Shown here one piece after another: positions 11,901 through 21,884 of a stretch of DNA of 64,000 bases. Numbering within the stretch: the first letter of the stretch is position 1; every line of letters starts with the position of its first letter. The DNA is from Ciona intestinalis (Eukaryota; Chordata; Ascidiacea; Phlebobranchia; Cionidae), in contig NW_004190506.2 in assembly GCF_000224145.3 (NCBI RefSeq), positions 367,517-431,516 on the forward strand, given 5' to 3'. The notes beneath the pieces were generated by a model, which saw only the letters and a list, made by a program, of their open reading frames with translations, did no database searches and was not told the origin of the DNA. The position numbers and the translations under genes are program-made.

Positions 11901-13804
11901 AACCGCCCTGTGAGAGACTTAATGCAGGGAAATAGGTTTACAGGAAGCTGTGTAATCATACCACGTTTGCCGACTCAATTTTGCAACCTTTTCATTGGAT
12001 GACTACATAGGTTGTTTATTGTTGTTACCAGTATGACATAGGCGGCAACCTTTGTAAAGTGCAGGGGTAGTACAGTGGTGGTAAATTCACCATTCTGTTA
12101 AAATAGTTTCCATATTGGTTTGTATTTCTAACATTTATTGATTAATGTGGTGAAAAACTTCCGGGTTACCTTCACCATTTCTGCATCCCCTGGTTTGTTG
12201 CCTATTTTCATATTGTTGCTTGTAGTCCTCGCATGGGTATATTCGCATGCCCAAACCCATGTTCAAAGTATAAATGCACTGGCAAAGTAACATGAAGATT
12301 AAACAAGAAGTAAAGCAATGATAATGCACCTATGGGTAACCTGACCTTTCAAAAATTACACTGTAGTTGTGTAGAACTTACAGAAACGTATACACACTCA
12401 GTGGCACAGCCAGTAATAAAAAAAAAAAAGGGCTATTTTAATTTACAATTGTTTTTTTTTTAATGGGGTGCGTTGCGACCCCCAAACCCCCCCTGGCTAC
12501 GCCACTACACATACTTACCTTACACTTGTACAGGTTCTACAAGTTGACCAACAACAAGATTGAACCACTCAGTTTGACTGTTCCTCGCAAGGTAATTTTA
12601 ATTGTTTTCTATCAATATCTTTTAACTGCCAAAGCTGAATATGGTTGTACTATTGGTACTATTATGCGCTGCTGCTATTTTTTTCAAATATAATAGCAGT
12701 TTCAAGTTTTCTGTTATGTGAAGTTGACATTTGTTTTTATAACACTAATGTTCTGTTTTACACCCCTTGCCAGCTTACAAGTTACCACATATGTAACTTA
12801 TTTAATCTTATGTGGCAGAAAATGACAGTCGTGAATCCGTGATAACACGGGTGTTCTGTTTCATACACCTCGTGCCAGCTTCTGAGTTACCAATTATGTT
12901 ACTTTGTGGGTCATTGTTTTTGTTTTGCTGACAATTTAAACAACCCATTAGAGATCACTGGGTTGAAGCATTTGTCGTTTGGGAGCAGCGAATNNNNNNN
13001 NNNNNNNNNNNNNNNNNNNNNNNNNNNNNNNNNNNNNNNNNNNNNNNNNNNNNNNNNNNNNNNNNNNNNNNNNNNNNNNNNNNNNNNNNNNNNNNNNNNN
13101 NNNNNNNNNNNNNNNNNNAAACAAACCTGTTCGTACATTCACCAAGAAAGCTGTACAGAACGGTCAGAAAGATGCCGCTTCTCCCGTAAGTTCATTATTA
13201 TCGTTTCTGTTTTGGGCCCTTTTGGGGTAATGGGCCAAATCTGGCTTAAAATTCAGGTCATTGACAAGGACCTCACACACATAGAATGGAATCATTTGTG
13301 TTTCTTGTTCTACAGAGCAACTTTTCAAACAACTACAAGCATTCATACAGGTGTCGTGGGCCATTGCTAACGTATCTGTTTCTAGTCCCAGAGGCCCTTG
13401 GTTAGAGACTTTACCCCTTTACCATTGTGGGCATGCGTGTCCATGGGAAAGACACTTAACGGCAATTGCCCAAACCAATTGGATTCTTATGGGTTGTCTA
13501 AATTGCCGGCCAAAAATCTAAAAAAATAATTACCGACAGAGTAACATACTTAGTAACTCGTAAGCGCGAGGTGTATGAGACAGAACATCAGTGTTTTAAC
13601 CACTGTCGTTAGCCCGCCACGCGAAGATAAATAAGTTAAACCCATATTATAATTCACATTTACACTTACTCGCAGCAAACTGTTGACATCACCGAAATAC
13701 TGGAGGACGTCACTAAACTGAAGGCCACCGTCCGCAAACAGAACCGTAGGATCGCAGCTTTGGAAGCACAACTACAGTCTGTAGTCGACGTTAGCGACGA
13801 ATAG
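5730..13804 (+). CDS. CORO1: Coronin, class I (WD40 actin-binding protein), interrupted by gaps
   Basis: Coronins bind F-actin and Arp2/3 and promote filament turnover at the cell cortex (family knowledge). Exons are 5730-5927, 6337-6459, 7118-7247, 7970-8145, 9529-9645, 10137-10238, 11430-11575 and 12534-12591, then 13119-13185 (5' part lost) and 13676-13804 with the stop. Phases join through residue 350. The start SIVRQSKYRHVFGKPAKQ is the diagnostic coronin N-terminal signature with its basic actin-binding patch. WD repeats follow, then FPFYDPCTSIVYITSKG and IRYYEITDQEPYVYF of the coronin C-terminal extension, and VPRK before the gap. The last exon, TEILEDVTKLKATVRKQNRR onward, is the trimerising coiled coil. 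About 60 residues typical of the family after VPRK are missing in the gap 12994-13118. Exon 3 appears again at 8783-8912 and the start of exon 5 at 8551-8565. I treat both as assembly duplicates. Confidence 0.93.
6056..6135 (-). mobile_element. SINE 3' tail fragment
   Basis: Minus-strand tail module with caatgacagtcgttataaca, then ggtgttctgttttatacacc. Lies in coronin intron 1. Confidence 0.6.
6951..7612. repeat. First copy of a 0.66-kb segment duplicated at 8616-9308
   Basis: This contains coronin exon 3 (7118-7247) and flanking intron. The same block, offset by 1665 bases, lies between two N gaps. The exon is identical over its readable length; the intron copies differ by scattered bases, a TA microsatellite and one swapped indel block. 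That pattern fits two alleles rather than paralogues. Confidence 0.85.
7717..7835 (+). mobile_element. tRNA-derived SINE head
   Basis: It has an A-box-like gtagcaaaatggttagcacg and a B-box-like gggttcaaggctc, then an attgtgggcgcctgtgt block. Spacing is tRNA-like, but there is no intact cloverleaf. The body is internally deleted and joins an ataaataagtta tail. Lies in coronin intron 3. Confidence 0.7.
7859..7912 (+). repeat. Repeat C 3' fragment
   Basis: gtgggtgccacgccgtggga, then cctcgcctacat and tacataga, resembles the right-hand part of repeat C (compare the minus copy at 58857). Confidence 0.45.
8383..8565 (+). repeat. Allelic copy of 9359-9540 (start of coronin exon 5)
   Basis: The end of intron 4 and the first 15 bases of coronin exon 5 (tattttag then gaaaaactaa) occur here up to the N gap, and again at 9359-9543 leading into the complete exon. 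A contig broken mid-exon is the simplest explanation. Confidence 0.85.
8566..8615. other. Assembly gap (50 N)
   Basis: A run of exactly 50 N, probably a placeholder of unknown true size. It separates the two allelic blocks in coronin. One isolated N also occurs at 8206. Confidence 0.98.
8616..9308 (+). repeat. Second copy of coronin exon 3 segment (probable haplotype contig)
   Basis: It contains a duplicate exon 3 at 8783-8912 with intact splice sites, bounded on both sides by 50-N gaps. If real and spliced in after exon 4, it would repeat one WD segment out of order. A run of about 18 TA units at 8938-8974 differs in length from the first copy. Confidence 0.85.
9309..9358. other. Assembly gap (50 N)
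   Basis: Second 50-N placeholder, bounding the misplaced allelic segment on its right. Confidence 0.98.
10810..10925 (-). repeat. Dispersed repeat D copy
   Basis: On the minus strand it reads aggatctggtgctagg, gtaacaaacaaaaatcaagt, an ataagagatatat block and tggcatcgtcagt. The same ordered blocks occur at 31625-31745 and 61755-61880. Lies in coronin intron 6. Confidence 0.6.
11590..11789 (-). mobile_element. MITE family A, divergent copy
   Basis: Starts tatagtagggtggtaagacg and ends accattttaccccactatac, with an eroded middle. It begins about 15 bases after the donor site of coronin exon 7. Confidence 0.6.
12399..12507. mobile_element. Short hAT-like inverted-repeat element
   Basis: The ends cagtggcacagccag and ctggctacgccacta are near-perfect inverted repeats enclosing only about 80 bases of A- and T-runs and a C-rich tract. 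Such gtggcgtagccag termini are common in animal hAT-type MITEs (general knowledge). It ends 26 bases before coronin exon 8, against the acceptor's pyrimidine tract. Confidence 0.6.
12745..12993 (-). mobile_element. SINE copy cut by gap
   Basis: Minus-strand SINE: a tail with aatgacagtcgtg and acgggtgttctgtttcatac, then the body with acaatttaaacaacccatta and actgggttgaagca. A second partial tail precedes it. The tRNA-like head should lie in the following gap. Confidence 0.75.
12994..13118. other. Assembly gap (125 N) that removes coronin coding sequence
   Basis: The exon ending at 13185 begins inside the gap. The family's conserved stretch after VPRK is not present on either side, so at least one coding exon or most of one is hidden. 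Confidence 0.95.
13212..13290 (+). repeat. Dispersed repeat C copy
   Basis: ttggggtaatgggccaaat, tctggcttaaaattcaggtc, then gacctcacacacatagaatg, in the order of the other copies. Lies in the last coronin intron. Confidence 0.65.
13340..13650 (+). mobile_element. SINE, nearly full length
   Basis: A degraded head, then accattgtgggcatgcgtgt, gacacttaacggcaattgcc, aattaccgacagagtaacat, a gcgaggtgtatgagacagaa tail and gataaataagtta. Ends 26 bases before the last coronin exon. Confidence 0.75.
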
Positions 13805-15805
13805 ATTTGATTATAAGCCGGCAAATTATCTCGACTAACTTTAACACGGAGCTCGACTGCACGCATTGCATTTGTGGCGGTATAGCTTATTTAGCGGTTC
13901 GAAATGAATGCAGTATAACGTGTCTATGAATACTCAGTTTTGCGGCTGTCAATTTCCATCTCTATATACATATATATATTCTTATTACTACAAATGTTAC
14001 ATCGGCCAGGCAACGGTGCCGAGTTAGCCTTGCCTGGCAAGCTAATCACAAACTAATTGCCAAACAGTTGTATGGTTGGCGAATAGATTGCATTTAAACG
14101 GTCGGGCCATACATAACCTTGTTATATTTGAACCAGCATTATCTTAAACGGCGACAACTTTGACCTGAATGCTGCCAATTATTTGTAAGCTTGCACTAAC
14201 TTCTAGTTGATGTACAAACCGCCTGGCAATTAACTCCTTGAGCATCGCATTGAATTTATTCGAAACCAATGCGATTTTCCTTTATATATAGATACCCACC
14301 AACCCCGACAAAGCGACCGTCCTCCATTAACCGTTGAGCCCCGTTTTTACAACATACGCATTTAAACCAAATCAAAAGGCTGGTGATCGCTTTGTGTTTC
14401 ACTTAATTTTTCGCCGTTAAAACAAATTTAAAACTAAGCGTATCTTTATATTTTCGCGCTTAAAATTAATTCAACTTTTTCGGGAAAATACCTTTACAGC
14501 GTAAAAAGTTTCCTTTAAATTGATGCGTTTTCGCTTTTTTTTCGTTTAAACAGAGCAAACGAACGACTCCTATCTAACCAGACTTTTTTGCAGTATGCAC
14601 TATGTATATAACCGCTCAATCTGCCCTAAAATCTCTGATCCCACAACAAGCATAATTCAACCCATTCCATTTAATAATTTGAAACGTTTATTTTATTTCA
14701 TGAATGCCTTACCCGTATATACGCTCCTTGTTATTATATATACCCAGATAAGTTTCTAGCTCGGATCAACAACGTAATCGTGTAAAATACGGTGAGAAGA
14801 TAATAAACAAAGCCAAAAGTTGTATTTTGTTTGAAAATCGTATTCGCAGCAAAGGTAGCGATATATTCGAACAAAGCGAATTGGTCGTTACAGTTAGCGG
14901 ATGTACTACGCTGCTATATATGTAAAAAATAGTAGTTTCAGTGTAAATGGGTCAACTGACTCTATATTCCAGCAATAAAAAGAAAATAAAATGTAAAATT
15001 TGCAAATAATGAACAAGCCAGCCATAACTTTTGATGCAAGTTGTGTCTGCAGTATATGCTGCTTCATGCACAACGATATAAATTTTGTAAAAAAAAACAC
15101 AAAGAAAAAAAAAATGGGCTGATTATACCAAGTGTATAAGACTCGTATATTGTAACGAGAATAAATATATAGGAATTTAAAGTTGTAAAGTACGTGTGTG
15201 TATCATGTTAAAACATATGATAACGATAGTAGGGTGGGGTAAGTTGGGACACCTTTTCATTCTTTATACTTGTCCAATTTGGTAGTAAGGAAAAAACATT
15301 CAAAAAATTATAATACCGCATCCTGACGACTCCCATAGACTGTTGTTTATTGTTTAAAACACAGTCAGAATATTTAAATATTATGTGCTGAAGGTGTCCT
15401 GTCTTTCCCACCCTACTACAATAACACGTATTGCATCACCTGCCACTCGGCTCTAACCTGAGGTAAGCGCTTTAAACGGTCATTCTTATACTGCGTGTGT
15501 CCTGGAATGTGCGCTATGAAAATTTAAATAGTTATAAGTTTCAGCATCTAAGCTTTTTAATTGACGCTCTTTCTCGTCTATTTGCCCATGGCGTGTTTTA
15601 ACTACTTCCGTTTTTCTATTGATTCAATTCTGTTCGTTTTTTTTAAATATTATGACCTTGCTATTGTTATAAAATTAGATAGGTAAAAATTTTCTATGTT
15701 AGAGAAAAAATTCGGGATGTGTTGCGTAAAAAATGTATGTCACATACTGACCTAGCGAGCCGGGGTGTTTCATAAGCGCGAGATGCTCATGAAACCCTGC
15801 TTCAC
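13805..15805. other. Gene-free stretch between coronin and GT31 gene (convergent)
   Basis: This holds the coronin 3' untranslated region and sequence beyond the GT31 stop codon. Apart from one MITE at 15226-15420 I recognise nothing. The sequence from about 13950 to 14900 is AT-rich and unique in the window. Confidence 0.6.
15226..15420 (-). mobile_element. MITE family A, full length
   Basis: Ends atagtagggtggggtaag and tttcccaccctactac are inverted repeats. The interior has tggtagtaagg and a gtttaaaacacagtcagaa block typical of the family. Confidence 0.85.
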
Positions 15806-18800
15806 CTAACCCCACACCTGCTCCAGTTTCGCTTGTAACGGTACTGGGACGCCTGCGAATATAAACAAAGGGTTTGCTGATGGATATGGAGTCACCGACT
15901 CTGCTCTAGCGCAGTGGGGTCGTTTTTTCACCCTCTTCTCCCATATAGACCACGCAGCAGGTAGCAATCTTGCGATGTCTTTCTTAGTCCCATAATCCCC
16001 CCATAAGTGAGTCCACAAATCGTTTTCGCGGCGATTTTTATCAGGCAGAGTTAATTTCTTTACATTCTCATCTCCTCGCTGAAGTTTCTGCCTCAGAATC
16101 CCAGTGACCCATACATCATCCATGGAAAGGACCATCGTCACTCGAGACATCTCATACAAATCCGCTGTCATGGCCACAGGCATCAAGTAGAACCCACCGC
16201 CACAGTATGGCGGCAAGCGTTCCACCGGGTACTCCTCCACCGACGTATACCACTTGCTTGTATTATCTCTGTTCGGTCCTTTTATCCTATCCAAGTAATA
16301 CACACAATATATAGGTAGCGACTCCCGTATGGCGCTCACTGACTGCTGTGTTTTACTGCCTCTGTTATTATACATCTGTAGGTTGACTTGTTTTCGGATA
16401 AAGTCGATGATGTTGACAAAGTTCACGACAAAATCGTCATCAGAAGAGGCGTAGATATAGTCCTTGGGCAAATTTGCCGAAGCCCACTGCATGGCTGTCA
16501 ACACTTTGATTGGCATGTTCCTGCATAATGTACATACGTTATTAAAGCCAACTATACCACCCATTGTACGTGCCATGTCGTCAATTTTTTTATTTATTTT
16601 TTCGACTGCAGTAACAAAAGTCATATAGTAGGATGGGGGAGGGGGGGAAGGCGGGACACCTTCAACAAATAATATCAGAATATCCTGATCGTGTTTTATA
16701 CAGTTAATAACGGTCGATGGGAGTCGTAAGAAAATGTTTTTTTTTATTCTTTGAATGTTCTTTTGTTTACGAATATCTGATGGGACAAAATATAATAAAA
16801 AGGTGTCCCATCTTTTCGCACCACACTATATATTATGTACAAACGGTATCCATCTTACCACACACTTTGCTATAATGAACTCACTTGTAATCGTCCGGCC
16901 CCTCAAACTGCAGTATATCTCCGTGCTCGTCGTTTTCAAATTGTATATTCTCCTGCAGCACAGGGTCTAGAACAGCTCCAATAACGAACACACTCGCAAT
17001 GCGAACGCCGTTAAGAAAGTAGAGTCTTCCCCACGTTGCTCTAATGGCGGCTCTTCTGTCGAAATTGCTCGCACGTGACTTTACCATGATTACGAACGAC
17101 CATTCAGGTGCTGAAAAATTAATTCTTAGGTTTTATAAAAAACATCTAAACGTTTTTAATTTTGTTTTTACTACGTGGGCCCATATTCGTTTTTATATGA
17201 TTAGGGCGTGTATGAATGTGACTCTAACCTTGCGTGGTGGCAACGACAGTCGTTATAACACGGATGTTCGATTTTGAACTCCTCGTGTCCACACGAGTTA
17301 CCATCTATGTAACTTTGTGGATGATTCTCTTTTATTTTTTATTGATGGCTGACAGTTTAGACAGCGTATGAATGACTCCTTGGTTATAAAAGTTGTCGGT
17401 AAGTGTCTTGCCATATACACCCACAGTGGTAGCCCTGAACCACTACGCCATAACATGGTCAAAGTGACAGAATAAATATGGGGAGGTACAGTGGGTTGTC
17501 ATTGGTGTAATCATATAGGAGGGGCATTGTTATAATACATCCGCCGATTTTTTTTTCATGTGATCGAATAGTTGGTGTTTTATTACAAGGAGAGAATTCG
17601 TATTATGTACCGCGTGGATATGTAAGACACAATAACTTTGTATGACTGGTAACTCTACATATACTAAACGTTAAATATCAAGACTTGTGTTTATCAAAAT
17701 TTTGCTTTAGTTAAAATTTTATTTATAAGAAGACACCTTTAGTACATAATATCCAAATATCGTGACTGCGTCTTAAACAATGGGAGTCGTGAGGATACGG
17801 GTTATATTTTTCTGAATGTTCTTTTTTTACAACTAAATGGGATGGGAAAAAATAAAGAAGGTGTTTCATCTCCCCCACCGTACTATATATCGAAAACCGC
17901 TTAAAATACAATCGCTAACCATTCGAAATGAATAACACAGCTATATAATTATCCACTAAATATGTTGGAACTCGTAAGCTGGAACGAGCTGATGTATGAA
18001 CACCCGTGTTATAACGATTGTCGTTGCCCGCCCGCGAGAATAAATAAGCTAAATATGTGGTAACTTGTAAGCGGGCACGGTGTGTGAAACAGAACATCGT
18101 TATAATAATGATTCATACTTATACCAGAGTCTGTATATATAAACATGTTGACATACAGTAGGGTAGGGGAAGATGGGACACCTTTTCATTCTATTTTTTT
18201 ATCGCATTTGGTAGTAAACAAAGAACATTTAAAGAATTATAAAACTGGATCCTCATGACTTCCATAGACCATTGTTAATTGTTTAAAACACGATCAGGAC
18301 TTTTAATTATCGCGTGCTAAAGGTGTCCCATCTTCTCCCACCCTACTACACGGACTCTGACACTTACCATGTAGTTTGTCTCTTCTCATATTTGAGCACT
18401 TGCTAGCATTGATAGGTTTGTCAATTTCTTCTAAAACTTTCCACGGCGTAAGATTATATTCAACCCGAGGTCTCGGTTCACTCAAGTTATTCATGTACAT
18501 TTGTGGGGGCAACCCGGGCGGGGGCCCTACCGTTGTACTTTCCCCGATTATACGCTGCAGCAGGCTGTAAAACAAAATATTATTTTTTTTACGTTTTTTT
18601 TTTACTGATGAGGTTTTTATGTATTTCTTTTGTGTTGTTGGTCCAATATTGGGCTAATTTACCAAATCTGGCCTAACACCTAGATTCTCTACAATCATCT
18701 CAGCTACATAGAATAGAATAGATCAGTCTAATATAAAGTAGGGTGGGGAGAGGGAGGGCCTACACCTGTTTATTGTATTTTTTGTTCCATTTGGTAGTAA

Positions 18801-21032
18801 ATAAAGAACATTCAAAGAACTATAAAACCGTATCCCCAGGACTCCCATATACCATTGTTAATTGTTTAAAACACGATCAGTTTATTTTGATATTATGCGT
18901 TAAAGGTGTCCCATCTGAATCCTACAGTTTTTATGTGGTTCTATTTTTTCTTTACCTAACACAATGTAACATGTCCGGACATTGCCCTAACTTCTCTTGT
19001 GTACTGTAACCTACATATCATGTTACAATTTAGTTGACCAGGTAGAATAAAGGTCAGTCAGAATCCCATTACGCTATACACGGGGATTCACGCTATCATT
19101 TTTCGTACATTTTTAACACGTTCGTACTTTTTAACTTTTCCTCTTTGTCCACGGATCTATGTAGCGGCCCAATTTTCGAATGGATAATCAGTAACTTTGA
19201 CGTTAACATATTTTTGTGTATAGTATATAGTGGGGGAAGATGGGACACCTTTAACACGTAATATCGAAATATCCGGATCGTTTTTTAAACAATTAAGAAT
19301 GATCTATAGCTGTCGCGAGAATACGTTTCTATAATTCATTAATTTTTTTTTGTTTACTACCAAATAGCACGAGAAAATAAAATGAAAAAGTGTCCCATTT
19401 TCCCACCCTATTATAGTATGTAGGTGTAAGTAGTTCGTGCTTTTATTCTCGTTTACCGTCCCATTTGGTAGAAACTATATTTACATAATCATATGACCTT
19501 ATCCTTGTTATTATAAAAGAGCATTGTTGGTTGTAAAGCTAGCGGTATCCATCTTACCCCCATTGTATTGTTATAATATGTGAGGAAAAGGCTACCAAGA
19601 CCCCTGAATAAGAATTCTGTAAATATTCTTATTTTTCTACCAAATGAGACGATAAAAGAGAATAAAAACCTGAATTATCTTACACCTACATATAGTAGGA
19701 TAGGGGAAGATGGGACATCTTTAGCACATAATGTCCAAATATCCTGATCGTGTTTAAACGATGAAATGATCCATTGAAGTCGCGTGATTATGGTTCACGA
19801 ATTCTTTAAATTTTCCTTGTTTACTACCAAACGGGACGAGAAACAGAATGAAAAAGTGTCCCATCTTTTTCAACCCTACTATACTATAAACAGAAAAACG
19901 TTTGTTTTGTGTATTAATTTTCATTTTCCATCTGAAAGAGTTCGACCATCTTAAAAAACTACAATTCATTTCGACTTACCCCGGTTCATCTTTCTTTACC
20001 GCCGTCTTTTCAATTCCGTTCGTTGTTTCTTTTTTGTTGGTCTCGCACGGTGGGCATCTTAATATGAAAAAATCGTTAGAGTTATTTAAAACTATTCAAT
20101 GCTAATCAGGTTTTAAAGACAAAAGAATATCAGCATACCAGAGTATGTGGTATCATGTAAGCGGCACGAGGTGTATGAAACAAAACATCTGTATTATAAA
20201 AACTTTCGCTGTTCCGCTACTCGAGGATAAATAAGTAGTGTTTTTGTTTATAAAGGTAAATGCATTGAACTAATACGCAGGCACTAGATCCGCTTTGTGA
20301 CTTGGTCTATGCAAAATACACCAGTGTTATAGACCTTCGTTGCACCACCTGACGCTCAAATAAGTTTCATTTATTCAATATTTCCTCGAATTTCTTATTG
20401 ACATTAACTTTACTGTTGGCTACCTTTACAAACGAAGTCATAAAATTTAACTTTTTTTCACTATTTGCATGGAACACACACGGAATTCTTAGGGTAGGCG
20501 TCGAAGGTTGACAATAGTAAGCCGTTAGCGTCAATTATAGTTGTCTTGGAGGTTGTTTATTGTAAACTGCAACATCTAAAGCCTCAAATGATTTGAAATG
20601 TTCACAAAGAAATTTTTGCAACACGGTCATACACCTATTTCAAACACTTGCTGTTCTGTTTACACAGACTTTCTATTCTATGTGGGTGATGTCATTGGGA
20701 TTCAGGGCAGAAGTATTTTACGTATAAGTTGTCATTTTATAACACCAAACGTACTATCATAGTTTAGAGAAAAATCATACATGTACTTACGTAAACGATG
20801 GTCGTGACGATAATTTAAAAAGCACCGGGGTGTTTTTCCACATTAACATAAGACACAACATTGCAAAAAGAACGACGAATATTTTCTTGAACCGAATTCG
20901 AAATGTTGAATGGCGCCAGCTTAATGTAGAAAAACAGTGATATATTCTTTGCTTGCAAACTTGTAGCCGTTTTGTATATCCGGACCATTCGGTTGCACTA
21001 AAATCCCTCTCAGCGCTAAACAGCATCGCCAA
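15806..21032 (-). CDS. Glycosyltransferase family 31 protein (beta-1,3-galactosyltransferase-like)
   Basis: Predicted Golgi type II membrane enzyme that transfers a sugar from a UDP-sugar in beta-1,3 linkage; exact donor and acceptor cannot be read from sequence. Five coding exons in gene order: 20791-21032, 19980-20057, 18368-18564, 16885-17110 and 15806-16520. All phases match and give 485 residues. Residues about 49-66 (IFVVLFAMLCLMLMW) form the signal anchor after a basic cytoplasmic tail; a Pro-rich stem follows. The catalytic part shows RRAAIRATWG, YIYASSDDDFVVN with the DDD metal/nucleotide motif, SKWYTSVEEYP, LPPYCGGGFYLMP and MDDVWVTG (the family's EDVyvG). The usual DSYxNLTLKT block is altered to DDYKNMPIKVL. 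The start ATG precedes the cytoplasmic tail, with another in-frame Met two residues later. Introns are loaded with MITEs and SINE tails. Confidence 0.92.
16624..16832 (+). mobile_element. MITE family A, full length
   Basis: tatagtaggatgggggaggg to cgcaccacactatatat with a typical interior (ctgatcgtgtttta). Lies in the last GT31 intron. Confidence 0.85.
17226..17455 (-). mobile_element. SINE copy
   Basis: Tail cgacagtcgttataacacgg, body gatggctgacagtttagaca and the head-side block atacacccacagtggtagcc in minus order. GT31 intron 3. Confidence 0.75.
17726..17890 (+). mobile_element. MITE family A, 5' end eroded
   Basis: Begins agacacctttagtacataat and ends cccccaccgtactatata. The left inverted repeat is largely lost. 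Confidence 0.75.
17955..18115 (+). mobile_element. Two SINE 3' tails in tandem
   Basis: Two successive tail modules: ggaactcgtaagctggaacg with aacacccgtgttataacgat, then gtaacttgtaagcgggcacg with gtgtgaaacagaacatcg. Neither has a tRNA-like head. Confidence 0.65.
18156..18350 (-). mobile_element. MITE family A, full length
   Basis: cagtagggtaggggaagatg to tcttctcccaccctactac. It ends 17 bases from GT31 exon 3, just beyond its splice donor. Confidence 0.88.
18636..18725 (+). repeat. Dispersed repeat C copy
   Basis: ttgggctaatttaccaaatc, tggcctaacacctagatt and gctacatagaatagaataga. GT31 intron 2. Confidence 0.6.
18738..18916 (-). mobile_element. MITE family A, right end truncated
   Basis: agtagggtggggagaggg to taaaggtgtcccatct; the terminal caccctacta is missing. 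Confidence 0.8.
19225..19414 (+). mobile_element. MITE family A, full length
   Basis: tatagtgggggaagatggga to ttttcccaccctattata. First of three adjacent inverted-repeat elements in GT31 intron 2. Confidence 0.85.
19420..19693. mobile_element. MITE family A relative with different termini
   Basis: Ends tatgtaggtgtaag and cttacacctacata form inverted repeats. Inside both arms is the family A internal block (ttttattctcgt...tcccatttggtag on the left, its inverse at 19635-19665). The internal sequence is therefore shared but the tips differ from the standard tagtagggtggg. Confidence 0.6.
19691..19883 (+). mobile_element. MITE family A, full length
   Basis: tatagtaggataggggaaga to ttttcaaccctactata. 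It abuts the variant element on its left. Confidence 0.85.
20146..20237 (+). mobile_element. SINE 3' tail
   Basis: gtaagcggcacgaggtgtat, gaaacaaaacatctgt and gaggataaataagta. A more decayed second tail may follow to about 20370. GT31 intron 1. Confidence 0.65.
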
Positions 21033-21884
21033 AGCTGTAACCGTCCACCGGCAATCACTCTATTAACCTAACAACCTTTCCTATCTTTATGTTCTATCGC
21101 CTTGCAAACTGAGCATATGTTATCAAGAGCTCATATCATACAAATCAGCACCAGCGGGACCCTATAGTTAAATTTAGCGCATTTTCTAATAATGTACGTT
21201 TTACAGAAAATCAAAATCTTATCTACCAACGTAAGGCCTAACTTTCGTACAATAATTCAAACTGTACCACCAGTAAGGAAATTTAATACAGTGTAGCTTT
21301 CTCTTTGGTGAATAGGAACAGTCTGTTTTTGTTCTCAATGGGAATAAAAGGCGAAGAGACGGCAACCGTTAGACAGGGAGTTTTAACGCTCAAACAAAGA
21401 CCTGGAATAAACATTGTACAACAAAGTCAACTCTAACAAATAAGAAGGTTCAGGGTTGAATGAAAATCAAAGTCACACAGCTACTCTCAATAACCAATTG
21501 ACTGAGCGGATATAACATATTGCATGTAATGTTTAAAAAAACCTTACCGATATTTTGTTGAATTTGGTCCCAAATTGCCCTGAATTAGTTTCGCATGCCC
21601 TTTATTGTCGTGCACAGGCTACCTTCAAATTACCTGTATACCGAAATATACTACTTTCTAAACACAGGACATTAACATTCAGGAAATGCCTTTTATACTA
21701 GGAACAAAGTATTTTGATTATGGTACAAAATATATTGTTTTCGGAACAAAAAATATTTTTGTTTGAACAAAATATATGTTACTTAAGCAAAATACCATTT
21801 AAAACAAAAGGGTCGTTTCTGTACATAATAATATTGATTTTAGAAGAAAGTTTCATGAACCCAAAACAAAACGTTCATATTTTC
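21033..21884. other. Upstream of GT31, no gene recognised
   Basis: Presumed promoter and 5' untranslated sequence of the GT31 gene, then AT-rich sequence with several aacaaaatat-type runs leading into the satellite array. I see no coding or RNA feature. Confidence 0.5.
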
